DNA of 64,000 bases from Planctomycetota bacterium (GTDB lineage: Bacteria; Planctomycetota; Phycisphaerae; UBA1845; UTPLA1): positions 1 to 64,000 of the forward strand of contig QEVG01000025.1 of assembly GCA_003576905.1 (NCBI GenBank), in the 5' to 3' direction. Numbering within the stretch: the stretch's first letter is position 1; each line of letters opens with the position of its first letter. Position numbers and translations under genes: made by a program. This document shows positions 36,456 to 44,954 of this stretch, piece after piece. Below the pieces are notes generated by a model. It was not told the DNA's origin. It searched no databases and worked only from the letters and a program-made list of their open reading frames with translations.

Positions 36456-37895
36456 ATGTCATATACCGTACTTGCCCGAAAGTTCCGCAGCCAGACTTTT
36501 GACGAAGTGGTTGGGCAGGACGCCATCGTCGCCACGCTCAAGAACGCCATCAGCCAGGACCGCGTCCACCACGGCTACCTCTTCTGCGGCACGCGCGGCG
36601 TCGGAAAGACGTCCATGGCGCGGATTCTCGCCAAGGCGCTCAACTGCCTGTCTTCCGACAAGCCGACCGCGACGCCCTGCGGAAGCTGCGACTCGTGCGA
36701 GATGATCGCCCGGGGCGAGGACATCGACGTCGTGGAGATCGACGCGGCGAGCAACACGAGCGTCGAGAACATCCGCGACTTGCGCAACAACGCGGTCTAC
36801 CGCCCGACGCGCAGCCGCTACAAGATCTACATCATCGACGAGGTCCACATGCTCAGCACGGGCGCTTTTAACGCCCTGCTGAAGACGCTGGAGGAACCTC
36901 CGTCGCACGTGAAGTTCATTCTGGCCACGACCGAGACGCACAAGGTTCCGGCGACGATCCTCAGCCGCGTGCAGCGATTCGACTTCAAGTCGATTTCCCC
37001 GGGGGAAATCGCCGAGCAGCTCACCATGATCTGCCGCGACGAGAAGGTCGAGGCCGAGCCGGAAGCCCTCAAGCGGATCGCCCGGCTGGCGAACGGCTCG
37101 ATGCGCGATGCCCTTTCGCTTCTCGACCAGGTCATGTCCATGGGCGGCGCGAAGGTCACCATGGACGTGGTGAACGAGCTGCTTCCGGTCGCGCACGACG
37201 AGCTGTACGCCGACCTGATCGACAGACTCGCCGGGCAGGACGCCGCCGGTGCGCTGGCCGTGGTGGATCGAAGCCTGTCGCAGGGTCGGACGCTGGACCT
37301 GTGGTGCACGCTGCTCATCGGCCAGCTGCGCGATCTCATGGTGCTCCGGCTCTGCGGAGAGGACACCGAGCTGGTCGACATCCCGCCGGGCCTCCGATCG
37401 CGCCTAATCGAGCAGTCCAAGAAGTTCGACAGCGGTGCCTATGTATTCATGATAACGGTGCTGGAGGAGCTGCGCCGAAGCGTGAAATCGTCGGGCAGCG
37501 GGCGCGCTCTCGTTGAGGCAGCGGTGATCCGCATGGCCGAGGCCGCCAACTTTTCGTCTCTTTCGTCGCTGCTGGCCCATGTCGAGGGCGGCCCGCCCGC
37601 GGCCCCCGCGCCGCGGATGAGTGCTTCGCCTGTGGCATCCTCGCCGGCTCCGACCCGCACGGCGGCCCCGGCGCATCCGGCCGCCGCGCCCGCTTCCCGG
37701 CCTCCGTCCCGTTCGCGGCGAACCCCCACCCCTGAGGCAGCCGCGCCGGCCCCGGCCCCGCTTCGCCGCATGACCCAGGCCGACATGAAGGCGGCCAGCG
37801 CCGATCCGATCGTCCGCCAGACGCTCGACGTCTTCGGCGGGCAGATCGTCCACGTTCAGCGTGCCGACGACGCCTCAGCAATCGAGCCGGCCTGA
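36456..37895 (+). CDS. dnaX: DNA polymerase III subunit gamma/tau
   Basis: The 479-residue protein is a AAA+ clamp-loader subunit. Walker A is GTRGVGKTSMAR, the zinc-binding module is CGSCDSCEMI, Walker B is YIIDEVHML, and the sensor/SRC region is TTETHKVPATILSRVQRF. The C-terminal third is Ala/Pro-rich and then short, so the tau-specific domain is reduced. ATG at 36456 begins at the conserved MSYTVLARKFRSQTF. An open extension upstream falls inside the SRP RNA and is rejected. It heads the dnaX-ybaB-recR cluster. Confidence 0.96.
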   Translation: MSYTVLARKFRSQTFDEVVGQDAIVATLKNAISQDRVHHGYLFCGTRGVGKTSMARILAKALNCLSSDKPTATPCGSCDSCEMIARGEDIDVVEIDAASNTSVENIRDLRNNAVYRPTRSRYKIYIIDEVHMLSTGAFNALLKTLEEPPSHVKFILATTETHKVPATILSRVQRFDFKSISPGEIAEQLTMICRDEKVEAEPEALKRIARLANGSMRDALSLLDQVMSMGGAKVTMDVVNELLPVAHDELYADLIDRLAGQDAAGALAVVDRSLSQGRTLDLWCTLLIGQLRDLMVLRLCGEDTELVDIPPGLRSRLIEQSKKFDSGAYVFMITVLEELRRSVKSSGSGRALVEAAVIRMAEAANFSSLSSLLAHVEGGPPAAPAPRMSASPVASSPAPTRTAAPAHPAAAPASRPPSRSRRTPTPEAAAPAPAPLRRMTQADMKAASADPIVRQTLDVFGGQIVHVQRADDASAIEPA

Positions 37896-37983
37896 GGCCT
37901 CCAAAGACGACCGCGGGCCTTCGACGTTGTTCCCCGGCTCTGCTATCATTCCGGGCGAAACGTTCTCACTGCAAGGAGACTCT

Positions 37984-38325
37984 ATGTTCGGCGGACTCGG
38001 CAACATGGCGGGCATGCTGAAGCAGGCCCGCGAGATGCAGACCCGGCTCAAAACCATTCAGGAGGAGATTGCCCAGTCAAAATACGACGCGGACAGCGGC
38101 GCCGGCGCGGTGAACGCGACCGTGAGCGGACGCGGCGAACTGCTGAAGATAAAGATCAACCCGGATACGGTAAAGGCCGGCGACGTCGAGTTGCTCGAAG
38201 ACCTCGTCCGGTCGGCCGTCTGCGCGGCGCAGCGCAAGGCGACCGACGGCGCCAAGGCGAAGATGGCGGAACTCACCGGCGGGCTGAACCTGCCCGGTCT
38301 CGACAGCCTCATGGGAGGCCCGTAA
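37984..38325 (+). CDS. ybaB: YbaB/EbfC nucleoid-associated protein
   Basis: The 113-residue protein matches the YbaB/EbfC family: N-terminal helix with MLKQAREMQTRLKTIQEEIA, then the beta-sheet segment GELLKIKINPDTV and a helical end. It is a small dimeric DNA-binding protein that coats the nucleoid. ATG at 37984 follows a perfect AAGGAG by five bases. Its place between dnaX and recR is the conserved arrangement. Confidence 0.95.
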   Translation: MFGGLGNMAGMLKQAREMQTRLKTIQEEIAQSKYDADSGAGAVNATVSGRGELLKIKINPDTVKAGDVELLEDLVRSAVCAAQRKATDGAKAKMAELTGGLNLPGLDSLMGGP

Positions 38326-38422
38326 CGGCCGCGACCCGGAGCGCGGCGACGGGAAGTCTCCCGCACCGTCGAGCCTCAGCGCCGCCGCTTTCACGATCCG
38401 CCGGCCGACGCGCGATCCAGCC

Positions 38423-39025
38423 ATGCCATCTTCGACGCCACCATCCCTGACCCGGCTGATGCAGGAGTTCGAGAAGCTCCCCGGCATCGGGCCGCGCAGC
38501 GCCGAGCGGCTCGCCTTTCACATTCTCAAATCCGACAAGGACACGGCCATGGCACTCGCGGGAGCGATCCGCGAGGTGAAGGAAAACGTCCGCCACTGCC
38601 GCACCTGCTACAACCTCACCGAGTCCGATCCCTGCCCGATCTGCGCCGACCCGAAGCGCGACGCGACGACCATATTCGTCGTCGAGCAGCCCAACGACGT
38701 CGTTCTGCTGGAGGCCACTGGCCTCGTGCGCGGCGTGTATCACGTCCTGCTCGGACACATTGCGCCGCTCGACGGCGTCGAGCCGGGCGACCTGACGATC
38801 GAAGCGCTCGTGGCCCGCGTGAAGAAGGGAGACATCCGCGAAGTCGTGCTGGCCACGAATCCGACCATGGAGGGCGAGGGAACGGCCCTGCACATCAAGA
38901 GCGTGCTCGCCGGCATGCCCGTCAACGTGACCCGGCTGGCCCGCGGCCTGCCCAGCGGCTCACAGATCGAGTACGCCACGCGAGCCGTGCTTCAGGATGC
39001 CATCGAAGGACGCAAGTCGTTTTGA
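38423..39025 (+). CDS. recR: Recombination mediator protein RecR
   Basis: The 200-residue protein has the helix-hairpin-helix (LPGIGPRSAERLAFHIL), the four-cysteine zinc finger (CRTCYNL and CPICADP), the TOPRIM domain (FVVEQPNDVVLLEATG) and the C-terminal Walker-like region (ARGLPSGSQIEYA). It loads RecA with RecO/RecF at gapped DNA. The length is standard. The start at 38423 matches the family start, although the ribosome site is weak. It is the last gene of the dnaX cluster. Confidence 0.97.
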   Translation: MPSSTPPSLTRLMQEFEKLPGIGPRSAERLAFHILKSDKDTAMALAGAIREVKENVRHCRTCYNLTESDPCPICADPKRDATTIFVVEQPNDVVLLEATGLVRGVYHVLLGHIAPLDGVEPGDLTIEALVARVKKGDIREVVLATNPTMEGEGTALHIKSVLAGMPVNVTRLARGLPSGSQIEYATRAVLQDAIEGRKSF

Positions 39026-39032
39026 CGGGACT

Positions 39033-39767
39033 TTACGCCGGTTCGTCGAGGCTTTCCGGGCGGCGCGTGCACGCGCACGCCCTGTACCTGTACTTGAACG
39101 CCACGACCACGGCAACCACGCCTGCCATCACCTGAACCGTCGCGAAAGGAAGCCGGGCCCAGCGAATATCCGGAAAACGCTCCAGGCTGACGCCCGTCGC
39201 CGCGGCCAGCCAGCAGAGCGCGGCGGTGAAGAAAAGCGCCGCGGGCAGCAGGATTCGCGTTTCAATGCCCGCGCCGGCGCAGCGCCGGCAGTCGGAGCGG
39301 GCGCGCCGGGCAAGCTCATCGAGCGACGGGCCGGACGGCGCGGCGAAATCCGCCGCGCCGGTTCCGGTCGCATCGATCGGCCCCTTGGCCGCGCACTTCC
39401 AGCAGCGCACGAAGGGGACTTCCATCGGCTCGCCGCAGATCGGACACGCCCGATCGGCCCTCGGCCGAAGAGGCGTGCCACAACCGGGGCACGAATCCTC
39501 GATCATCGGGCGCACCTCGTGTCCGCAGGACGGGCACGCATGCGCGGCCGTCCGAACCTCATTCTCGGCGATGAGCTGCCGGGCACGGGCGGCCTGGGCC
39601 TCATCGGCGACCCAGACGCTCGGCGCGGATTCAGCCGTGAGCGGCAGTTCGCCGCGCGCGCCCCACAGGGCCTCGCCCTGGACGATGGCGTCGATGCCCT
39701 GCTCCTCGAGCATGGCGACGATCAGGTGGGCGTGCATCGGGTTTTCGGCAATGGCGACCTTCTGCAC
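39033..39767 (-). CDS. DUF2007-like / zinc-ribbon membrane protein
   Basis: The 244-residue protein begins with a DUF2007-like signal-transducing fold (KVAIAENPMHAHLIVAMLEEQGI). Three cysteine pairs suited to zinc ribbons follow (CPSCGHE, CPGCGTP, CPICGEP, plus CWKC and CRRC), then two C-terminal membrane helices. Such proteins are common but uncharacterised. GTG at 39767 was preferred over an upstream TTG because GGGGAG lies about ten bases before it. It converges on recR with eight bases between the stop codons. Confidence 0.78.
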   Translation of the reverse strand: MQKVAIAENPMHAHLIVAMLEEQGIDAIVQGEALWGARGELPLTAESAPSVWVADEAQAARARQLIAENEVRTAAHACPSCGHEVRPMIEDSCPGCGTPLRPRADRACPICGEPMEVPFVRCWKCAAKGPIDATGTGAADFAAPSGPSLDELARRARSDCRRCAGAGIETRILLPAALFFTAALCWLAAATGVSLERFPDIRWARLPFATVQVMAGVVAVVVAFKYRYRACACTRRPESLDEPA

Positions 39768-39833
39768 GGGCGATTGGCTCCCCTGCCCGCCGGACAAGCC
39801 GTCCGGTGCGACGGCGCCGCGGAGTCATGCCGG

Positions 39834-40619
39834 TCAGTGTGACACCCGCTGCGGCGTGCGCTCGAGCTTCGAGGGATCATAGCCGCTCAGGCGCAGACGT
39901 CGACAAATGGCGTTGTACGTACCCTCATCCATGGTCGGCGACCGAGAGAGGATCCAAAGCCGCTCGCGCGAAGGCTGGCCGACCACGGCGTAGCTGTAGT
40001 CCCTGCACACGTCGATGATCCAGTAGTCGGCCTTGAAGGGCCAGATGAATTGAACCTGCCACTTCGCCCCGCCACTGCCCTCGACTGCCCAACCCTTCGC
40101 GGTCGCCACGGTCTCGTCCCCGTCGAGCGCGCCTTCTCGGCCCGTGTTCGTCACGCGGATTTCCCCGTCCTCGGTCAGCTCGTAGTTCGCGACCACGCCG
40201 ACCACGCCCTCCTGGAAGTAATTCGGGTATCGGGCGATTTCATACCAGCGGCCCATGTAGCGCGTCAGGTCCACGCGCTCGACCGCCTTCAACGGCCCGG
40301 TCGCGATTGGAGGCTCGGCCTGCGGAGGCTGCTCCGCCGCCGCGCGGGCGGGCTCTATTCGCTCGGCACTCCCGCGTTTCGCCGGAACTTCGCTCATGGT
40401 CATCGCGGTGGGCGAGGCCCCACCACTTTCGCCCGCCGGTCGCGCCGCGGACTCCTTCGCGTGTGCCTTATTCATGGCACGAGGCTCCGGGCCGCCGACG
40501 ATGTCGCGCCGGTCGCAGCCCGCCGACGGCGAGGCAAGGAACAGGGCGATCGCCGGGCCGGCGACGCACAGAGTCCAGCATCGATTCGTGAAGCCGGAGA
40601 ACAGTTTCGACTGCATCAT
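39834..40619 (-). CDS. Lipocalin (Blc-like) lipoprotein
   Basis: The 261-residue protein has a signal ending in a lipobox-like PSAGC, a long low-complexity linker to about residue 105, then a bacterial lipocalin domain. The lipocalin GxW motif is YMGRWYEIARYPNYFQEG, with DYWIIDVCRDYSYAVVG and the final LSRSPTM region typical of Blc. Blc-type lipocalins bind lysophospholipids in the outer membrane. GGAAGGGTG precedes ATG 40619. The extended linker is longer than in E. coli Blc. Confidence 0.9.
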   Translation of the reverse strand: MMQSKLFSGFTNRCWTLCVAGPAIALFLASPSAGCDRRDIVGGPEPRAMNKAHAKESAARPAGESGGASPTAMTMSEVPAKRGSAERIEPARAAAEQPPQAEPPIATGPLKAVERVDLTRYMGRWYEIARYPNYFQEGVVGVVANYELTEDGEIRVTNTGREGALDGDETVATAKGWAVEGSGGAKWQVQFIWPFKADYWIIDVCRDYSYAVVGQPSRERLWILSRSPTMDEGTYNAICRRLRLSGYDPSKLERTPQRVSH

Positions 40620-41059
40620 GAAGCGCACCCTTCCGATATCGCACGATCCGACACCGCGTTTCGTCCACGCCGAGTTTTAATCCTCGTTGTCCCGCATTGT
40701 AGGTGGGCGCCGCACGGCGGTCCCCCGGGCGGTGCCAGCGCTCGAATCGCAAAGTGGCGTACATGCACGAATTCGAGCGGGCCGGCGTAAGGAATCCACA
40801 TTGCGGCCCTCGCGGTTCATTCGGACGGAGGCTGGGGTGAACGAATCAGGCGTCCTGCCGCTCGCACCCCGTACAGGAATCGTCCGAAACGCGACGATTC
40901 GGGGCCGAAATGCCTGCAATGGGGCGGACGGCGAGCGACATATCTCCGTGTTACCTCGCCACGAAACAAAGTCCTCGCATCAGCGGGCTCAGGACGGACG
41001 CGGGATGGCCGCGAACCGCCGCGCCGATTGTACGCCCGCGCTTTGTAAGGAGACGAATC
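40620..41059. other. Intergenic region upstream of small exported protein
   Basis: I see no supported gene in this 440-base stretch. Open frames here lack ribosome sites and read as high-GC noise. It contains the promoters of the divergent lipocalin and small-protein genes. Confidence 0.5.
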
Positions 41060-41320
41060 ATGTTCCTGTCCCGAAACATCGCCCGATTGCTGGTCCGCCT
41101 GGGTGTTTGCGTTTTTGCACTCTCGATTTTCGCCGGGGCCGAGTGCGACAGCGGCGTGCCCGGCGCGTCGTCGGCTCTGGGGATCGGCGACGAGGACTCG
41201 TACTACTACGGCTGGACCGAATACGGCGACGACGGATCGAGCAACTCCTTCGGCCTGTCGCCCGGCATCGACGCCGGCGACGCCCTGGAAACATACCTGA
41301 GCGATTCGGTCATCTACTGA
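41060..41320 (+). CDS. Small exported protein (86 aa)
   Basis: The 86-residue protein has a signal peptide (LGVCVFALSIFAGA) and a short acidic, Tyr/Ser-rich mature part (DEDSYYYGWTEYGDD). The strong AAGGAG seven bases before the ATG supports expression. I do not recognise a family. The mature region is probably disordered and outside the cytoplasm. Confidence 0.65.
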   Translation: MFLSRNIARLLVRLGVCVFALSIFAGAECDSGVPGASSALGIGDEDSYYYGWTEYGDDGSSNSFGLSPGIDAGDALETYLSDSVIY

Positions 41321-41526
41321 TTCGGACTTCCGCATATCAGACGTGTTGGGCGGGACCCGCTCCAGGGTCCCGCCCGGCAGCCCAGGGACGCCCGCCGCGG
41401 AAACGCGACGCCCGGTAAGCCGGAGCGATTGGCCCACGCGAAAAATGTTTCGTAGGCTTTAGGGTCGGAGTGCGTCCGGGGCGAACGAACCGGGCGGACG
41501 TGTTCGAGAGGACCGGGGGTGCGGCC

Positions 41527-41832
41527 ATGATCAATCTGCTGAAAGCCGCGGCGGCGCTGGCGATCGTCTGGGGGCTGTCGCATTACACCGTGAGCAAAGT
41601 GCTGGGCAAGGTCGCCGCGGCGGCACGGGAATCCGCCGACGAATTCAAGCTCGAATGTGCGCCCGTTGAGATTGGCGATTTCCACGTCGATACAAACTGG
41701 CTCGCTGAATCGGGCATCGTACTTGAGCCGGGCACCGCCGCGGCGGCGAAGGCCGAGCCGCGATCCCCCGCAGGGATCGATTACGGCGCGACGCGCTACT
41801 CGCCACCGCGGCGCACGGGCGGCGGGCGGTGA
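41527..41832 (+). CDS. Small membrane-anchored hypothetical protein
   Basis: The 101-residue protein has one N-terminal hydrophobic helix (LLKAAAALAIVWGLSHYTV), followed by a polar, Ala/Arg/Pro-rich tail. It is not a family I know. The ATG at 41527 has a modest GGGGGTG site. It may be a single-pass inner-membrane protein. Confidence 0.5.
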   Translation: MINLLKAAAALAIVWGLSHYTVSKVLGKVAAAARESADEFKLECAPVEIGDFHVDTNWLAESGIVLEPGTAAAAKAEPRSPAGIDYGATRYSPPRRTGGGR

Positions 41833-41991
41833 CACGCGCGCGTGCCGCAGGCATGGCAGATACCCCCTTCCCCAGAGGCATTTGGTAACCACACGGCGGC
41901 TGATCGGGCCATGCGATGTTGGGGCGCGGACAGCGTGCCGGTATCGCTACGCAGTTGAGCCATTCACTGCGTCCATTGAGTGAGCCGGGCG

Positions 41992-42270
41992 ATGCCGCGC
42001 AATGCCTGCCGCGAGACAAACCTGCACATCACGTGGCACACGAAGCACAACGCGCCGGGACTCGTCGACCAGATCGAGAATCGCACGCATCACTACCTGC
42101 GCCTCCGCATGCTCCAGGCGCCGGAGGTCAACGTCCATGAGACCGGCGGGGTCGCGGACCATGTGCATATCGCCGTGACCATTCCCCCGGCGCTGCTGAT
42201 CAGCGACTGGACCGGATCAATCAGCCCGAGGGTCAAGTCGCGGGCAGCGTGCGACGAATGGAGTGTGTAG
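41992..42270 (+). pseudogene. IS200-like / RAYT Y1 transposase remnant
   Basis: The 92-codon frame keeps the N-terminal half of a Y1 (HUH) transposase: HITWHTKHNAPGLVDQ near the start and the metal-binding HUH motif in DHVHIAVTIPPALLISD. The C-terminal half with the catalytic tyrosine and the usual GYGAFS-like end is missing, and the frame stops after a degraded SRVK-like stretch. It cannot be active. It lies just before a cluster of palindromes, which fits the known pairing of REP-associated transposases with REP sequences. Confidence 0.75.
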
Positions 42271-42732
42271 GGTAAGACAGGTTTCCGCGCGGCCGCTCGC
42301 GACCCAGCCCTTCAGGGCTGGGCTAATGCTGACGCCCGCGCTCTCCCTCCACCCCCTGCCCGTGCCGCGCGGTCCTGTTGACCGAGGTTTAACGAAGGCG
42401 GCACGGGCAGGGGGGTAGAGGGAGGCGGATGGAGAGGGTGGTGCGGGCGGCTAACCAGGGCTAAAGCCCTGGCCTAATAGCCCGCCTGCGGCGGGGAAGG
42501 CCGTTGAAACGGCCTGAAAAACGACTCCTGCCACTCGTGAGAACATCGGACCACCCTTTTTCTCCTCCCGTGCGATGGGCTTGTCCTTGACCGCACGAAT
42601 CGCTAGCGGCGGGGTAGCAAGAGTTGAACCACGAACGCGCTAAGCGGTACGATAGTCTATGCCCATCAGACGCGAAGGGAGGCTGTTGCGGAAGCTGGCT
42701 GATTTCGCACCCACGACGTAGCTTTAAGTTTC
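42271..42732. other. Intergenic region with palindrome cluster
   Basis: This gap holds five GC-rich palindromes described separately and otherwise no gene. From about 42600 the base composition becomes clearly less GC-rich, marking entry into the J-domain/HNH segment. Confidence 0.6.
42303..42514. repeat. REP-like palindrome cluster
   Basis: Five hairpins occur in 212 bases. CCCAGCCCT/AGGGCTGGG (42303-42322) has a two-base loop. A 26-27 bp near-perfect inverted repeat spans 42343-42424, with arms ending CCCGTGCCGC and GCGGCACGGG. CCAGGGCT/AGCCCTGG spans 42455-42472, CCCGCC/GGCGGG spans 42481-42495, and GGCCGTT/AACGGCC spans 42499-42514. Loops of two or three bases in four of the five are typical of REP or REPIN elements. 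Confidence 0.85.
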
Positions 42733-43749
42733 ATGGGAATGCATGCAAGCGCATTGGCTGTGATGGAAAGTTGCGGAGGAGTCGGAATACTCCTCTTCAT
42801 AGTTTGGGTAATTTGGGCCGTGGTGAGCGCCCTCAAGCATGGCTGGGCGCCTACTGAACGAGGAAAAACCAAAGATTGGGACCCCTTAGCGCGCAACCGA
42901 CTGCACCCCACAGTGTCTCCAGCACATCAGGCACCAACCCCATCGGGGCCTCCTGTGCAGCCAGAGTGGGACGAACATGAGTCGGCGTCCTCCGAGGGTG
43001 ATAGTGCCGGCTCGAATGCCGAAGCCACGGATGACGGCGACACTGATGCCACCAAAGCACACGACGACACAGTCTTCGTCAAAGTAGCCTTCAGGCATTC
43101 GCTCTCGCTCGCAATACCGTTTGACCATGCAAAAGCGGCACTCAAGGAAGCGCTGACTGAATTTCACGGCTTCGCGTTCGTGCGCGAATACAAGCGCGTA
43201 CAGAAGTACTGCCGCGGCGACAAGAGCATTACATGCCTACCGACTGATCGGGAAGTTCGGTGGCGCGAGATTCCAGTGACGCTAACCGTGAGGTTTGAAT
43301 CCGACGCGGAGGAGGCAACGGCGGTCGAGATGTCCTTCGACGCGCCGAAGGATCTCGAATTCAAGCGAACTTGTGCTGATTTCTTTCATGCCAAAGCCGA
43401 GGCTGAGTTTGACGAATTCGTGGAACTTCTGGGCAGCTTTGAACAGAAGTACGAAGAGTTTACAGCAGGGCAGGGTGACGACGACGAGAGAGCGGAAACC
43501 GCGGGGGCTGGTGTTGACACGGACGCGTCAGGCAAACCTTGGTCTGCCGATGATCTGAGGACCCTCGGATTGAGCCCGGGCTGTACGTGGTCGACGATTC
43601 AGACGGCGTATCGAAGTCTGTGCCTCCTGTACCATCCTGACAGAGTAAATTCTCCGAGTATTCCACCGCACCTCGTTGAACTGGCCGCAGAGAAATTCAA
43701 GCAGATTAGCGCGGCCTATCAGAGATTACGGGAACATCAAGGCGATTAG
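42733..43749 (+). CDS. Membrane protein with C-terminal J-domain
   Basis: The 338-residue protein starts with one membrane helix (GILLFIVWVIWAVVSAL), then has a polar, acidic linker, a middle domain of unknown type, and a C-terminal J-domain with the essential HPD in LCLLYHPDRV. J-domains stimulate DnaK ATPase, so this may recruit DnaK to the membrane. dnaK lies about 1.2 kb away in opposite orientation. Local base composition is less GC-rich than in the housekeeping genes, suggesting acquisition. The start may be the second ATG, two codons later. Confidence 0.8.
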   Translation: MGMHASALAVMESCGGVGILLFIVWVIWAVVSALKHGWAPTERGKTKDWDPLARNRLHPTVSPAHQAPTPSGPPVQPEWDEHESASSEGDSAGSNAEATDDGDTDATKAHDDTVFVKVAFRHSLSLAIPFDHAKAALKEALTEFHGFAFVREYKRVQKYCRGDKSITCLPTDREVRWREIPVTLTVRFESDAEEATAVEMSFDAPKDLEFKRTCADFFHAKAEAEFDEFVELLGSFEQKYEEFTAGQGDDDERAETAGAGVDTDASGKPWSADDLRTLGLSPGCTWSTIQTAYRSLCLLYHPDRVNSPSIPPHLVELAAEKFKQISAAYQRLREHQGD

Positions 43750-43854
43750 TGGTCCGCCTTTGCGTTAGTATGCGGTGGCAGCACCGGCGCACCACGGACA
43801 ATGTGCTCCCAGCTTCCCGGCATCCAGGTCATGGACCATCGCAGGAGAGGCTTC

Positions 43855-44328
43855 CTAAAGCCACTCAGAAAGTAACCGACGACCATCGTCGGTGATCACG
43901 TACTGGCAGTCTACCTCAACTGCTTCCTTGCCCTCGTCAGAAAACACCTGCAGCTCGGTCTCACGCCGCAAGAACCCAAGCTGCACCAGATGGTCAAGCA
44001 GAAACGGAGCCCCAACGACGTGGCCTCTCCGGCCCGCGATTCTGATCGCGTTCACGCCGTATTGCGTGAGCGTCCTCATGATCAGGCGACGCTTCCGATC
44101 CCTGATCTGCTCTGCTGTAACATCGCCATGCTTGCCGTGGTGCCGCTGATGGCAGTTGTGACAAAGGATGATTCGGTTGTCGTAAACGTTATTCTGGTCG
44201 TCCCCATCAATGTGGTGGATCGTTAACGCCCTTCTCTCGCGGCATCCACAGAGCGCACATGCGTCGTCAGTTTCAGCCCAGAGATAGTCTTCGACGCGCA
44301 CTTCGCGTTCCTCGGGCGTACAATTCAC
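43855..44328 (-). CDS. HNH endonuclease-like protein
   Basis: The 157-residue protein has an HNH fold: CALCGCRER, then TIHHIDGDDQNNVYDNRI and LCHNCHQRHHG, matching the CxxC...HH...N...CxxCH pattern. The last 80 residues look like a winged helix and may bind DNA. The start is GTG at 44328, which overlaps the stop of the duplicated dnaK tail (AAGTGAAT). The SD-like GAGGTG comes from the tail's own FEVKK codons. The enzyme could be a homing, defence or repair nuclease; the context does not decide. Confidence 0.8.
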   Translation of the reverse strand: MNCTPEEREVRVEDYLWAETDDACALCGCRERRALTIHHIDGDDQNNVYDNRIILCHNCHQRHHGKHGDVTAEQIRDRKRRLIMRTLTQYGVNAIRIAGRRGHVVGAPFLLDHLVQLGFLRRETELQVFSDEGKEAVEVDCQYVITDDGRRLLSEWL

Positions 44329-44455
44329 TTCTTCACCTCGAACTCGGCGTCGATTACGTCGTCGTCTTTCTTGGCGGCCTTGGCGCCCGCGCCGGCGGGC
44401 TCGGTCAGGCGGTCGTCGCCGCGCCGCGGGGGGCCGGCGCCCCTCGGAGCAGCCC
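44325..44455 (-). pseudogene. Diverged duplicate of the dnaK 3' end
   Basis: In one minus-strand frame this segment encodes a tail ending [15 protein letters not shown], identical to the last 15 residues of the intact DnaK about 600 bases away. The nucleotide match is clear but not exact over about the last 75 bases and weaker beyond, so the copy is old or came from a related genome. It is cut off upstream, where the DUF2442 gene joins it. Confidence 0.85.
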
Positions 44456-44677
44456 CTCCGTTGAAAGATCTTCGTCGATTTCCGGCCAGTGGATGCCGTA
44501 CCCGCCGCCGCTGACTTGCCACTTTGCTCTCTGAGCAGGCGTGGCGTGCAGCAGGCGCGGGTACCACGCGAGCGGCACGGTGATGGTGCGGCCGTCGGCA
44601 AGATCGACGGTCAGCTCGTCGTCGGTACATCGCACGTCCTTGACCTTCTGGCCGGGGCTAATTTCCGAAGTACTCAT
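44405..44677 (-). CDS. DUF2442 domain protein
   Basis: The 90-residue protein matches DUF2442: VKDVRCTDDELTVDLADGR, then VPLAWYPRLLHATPAQRAKW and IHWPEIDEDLSTEGLLRG. The final residues (APAPRGAATTA) are read out of the duplicated dnaK tail in another frame, so its natural end seems replaced. It overlaps the DUF4160 gene by 20 bases. DUF4160 and DUF2442 are commonly paired and have been discussed as toxin-antitoxin-like, without an established function. Confidence 0.85.
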   Translation of the reverse strand: MSTSEISPGQKVKDVRCTDDELTVDLADGRTITVPLAWYPRLLHATPAQRAKWQVSGGGYGIHWPEIDEDLSTEGLLRGAPAPRGAATTA

Positions 44678-44894
44678 GCCATGCTCTCGAGAATTCCTGC
44701 TGATGTTCCCTGACGATTCGCTCGATTGTCCGCAGCTCCTTCGCTGCAAACCCCAGATTGCGGGCCAGCGATACGGGCTGTAACCAGAACTTGGCCGACT
44801 GATCGTCGCGGTCCACGTGGACGTGAGGCGGCTCCCCCACATCGTGACTCACAAAGTATATCCGGTACGGACCAATGCGGGCAATCGTTGGCAT
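44658..44894 (-). CDS. DUF4160 domain protein
   Basis: The 78-residue protein matches DUF4160: MPTIARIGPYRIYFVSHD, then EPPHVHVDRDD and AKFWLQPVSLA, with a helical C-terminus. ATG 44894 is the family-typical start. It lies directly after the dnaK terminator and overlaps DUF2442 by 20 bases, so the two are probably translated together. Function unknown; possibly one partner of a small two-component module. Confidence 0.88.
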   Translation of the reverse strand: MPTIARIGPYRIYFVSHDVGEPPHVHVDRDDQSAKFWLQPVSLARNLGFAAKELRTIERIVREHQQEFSRAWHEYFGN

Positions 44895-44910
44895 TCGAGG
44901 ACTCTCGCGC

Positions 44911-44943
44911 AAGAAGAAAGCCCCGGGTGGGGCACCCGGGGCT
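44911..44943 (-). terminator. Intrinsic terminator after dnaK
   Basis: AGCCCCGGGTG at 44919-44929 pairs with CACCCGGGGCT at 44933-44943 around a three-base loop. On the minus strand it is followed by TTCTTCTT. It lies 12 bases after the dnaK stop and separates dnaK from the DUF4160 gene. Confidence 0.9.
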
Positions 44944-44954
44944 GTGTGGGTCGG

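Noticed and set aside
36456-37895. Programmed frameshift in dnaX for a gamma form
   Set aside because: I found no A-rich slippery heptamer in the gene, and the protein already ends shortly after a Pro/Ala-rich region.
42343-42424. The long inverted repeat as terminal repeats of an insertion sequence
   Set aside because: Only 29 bases lie between the arms, with no room for a transposase and no visible target duplication; a hairpin element fits better.
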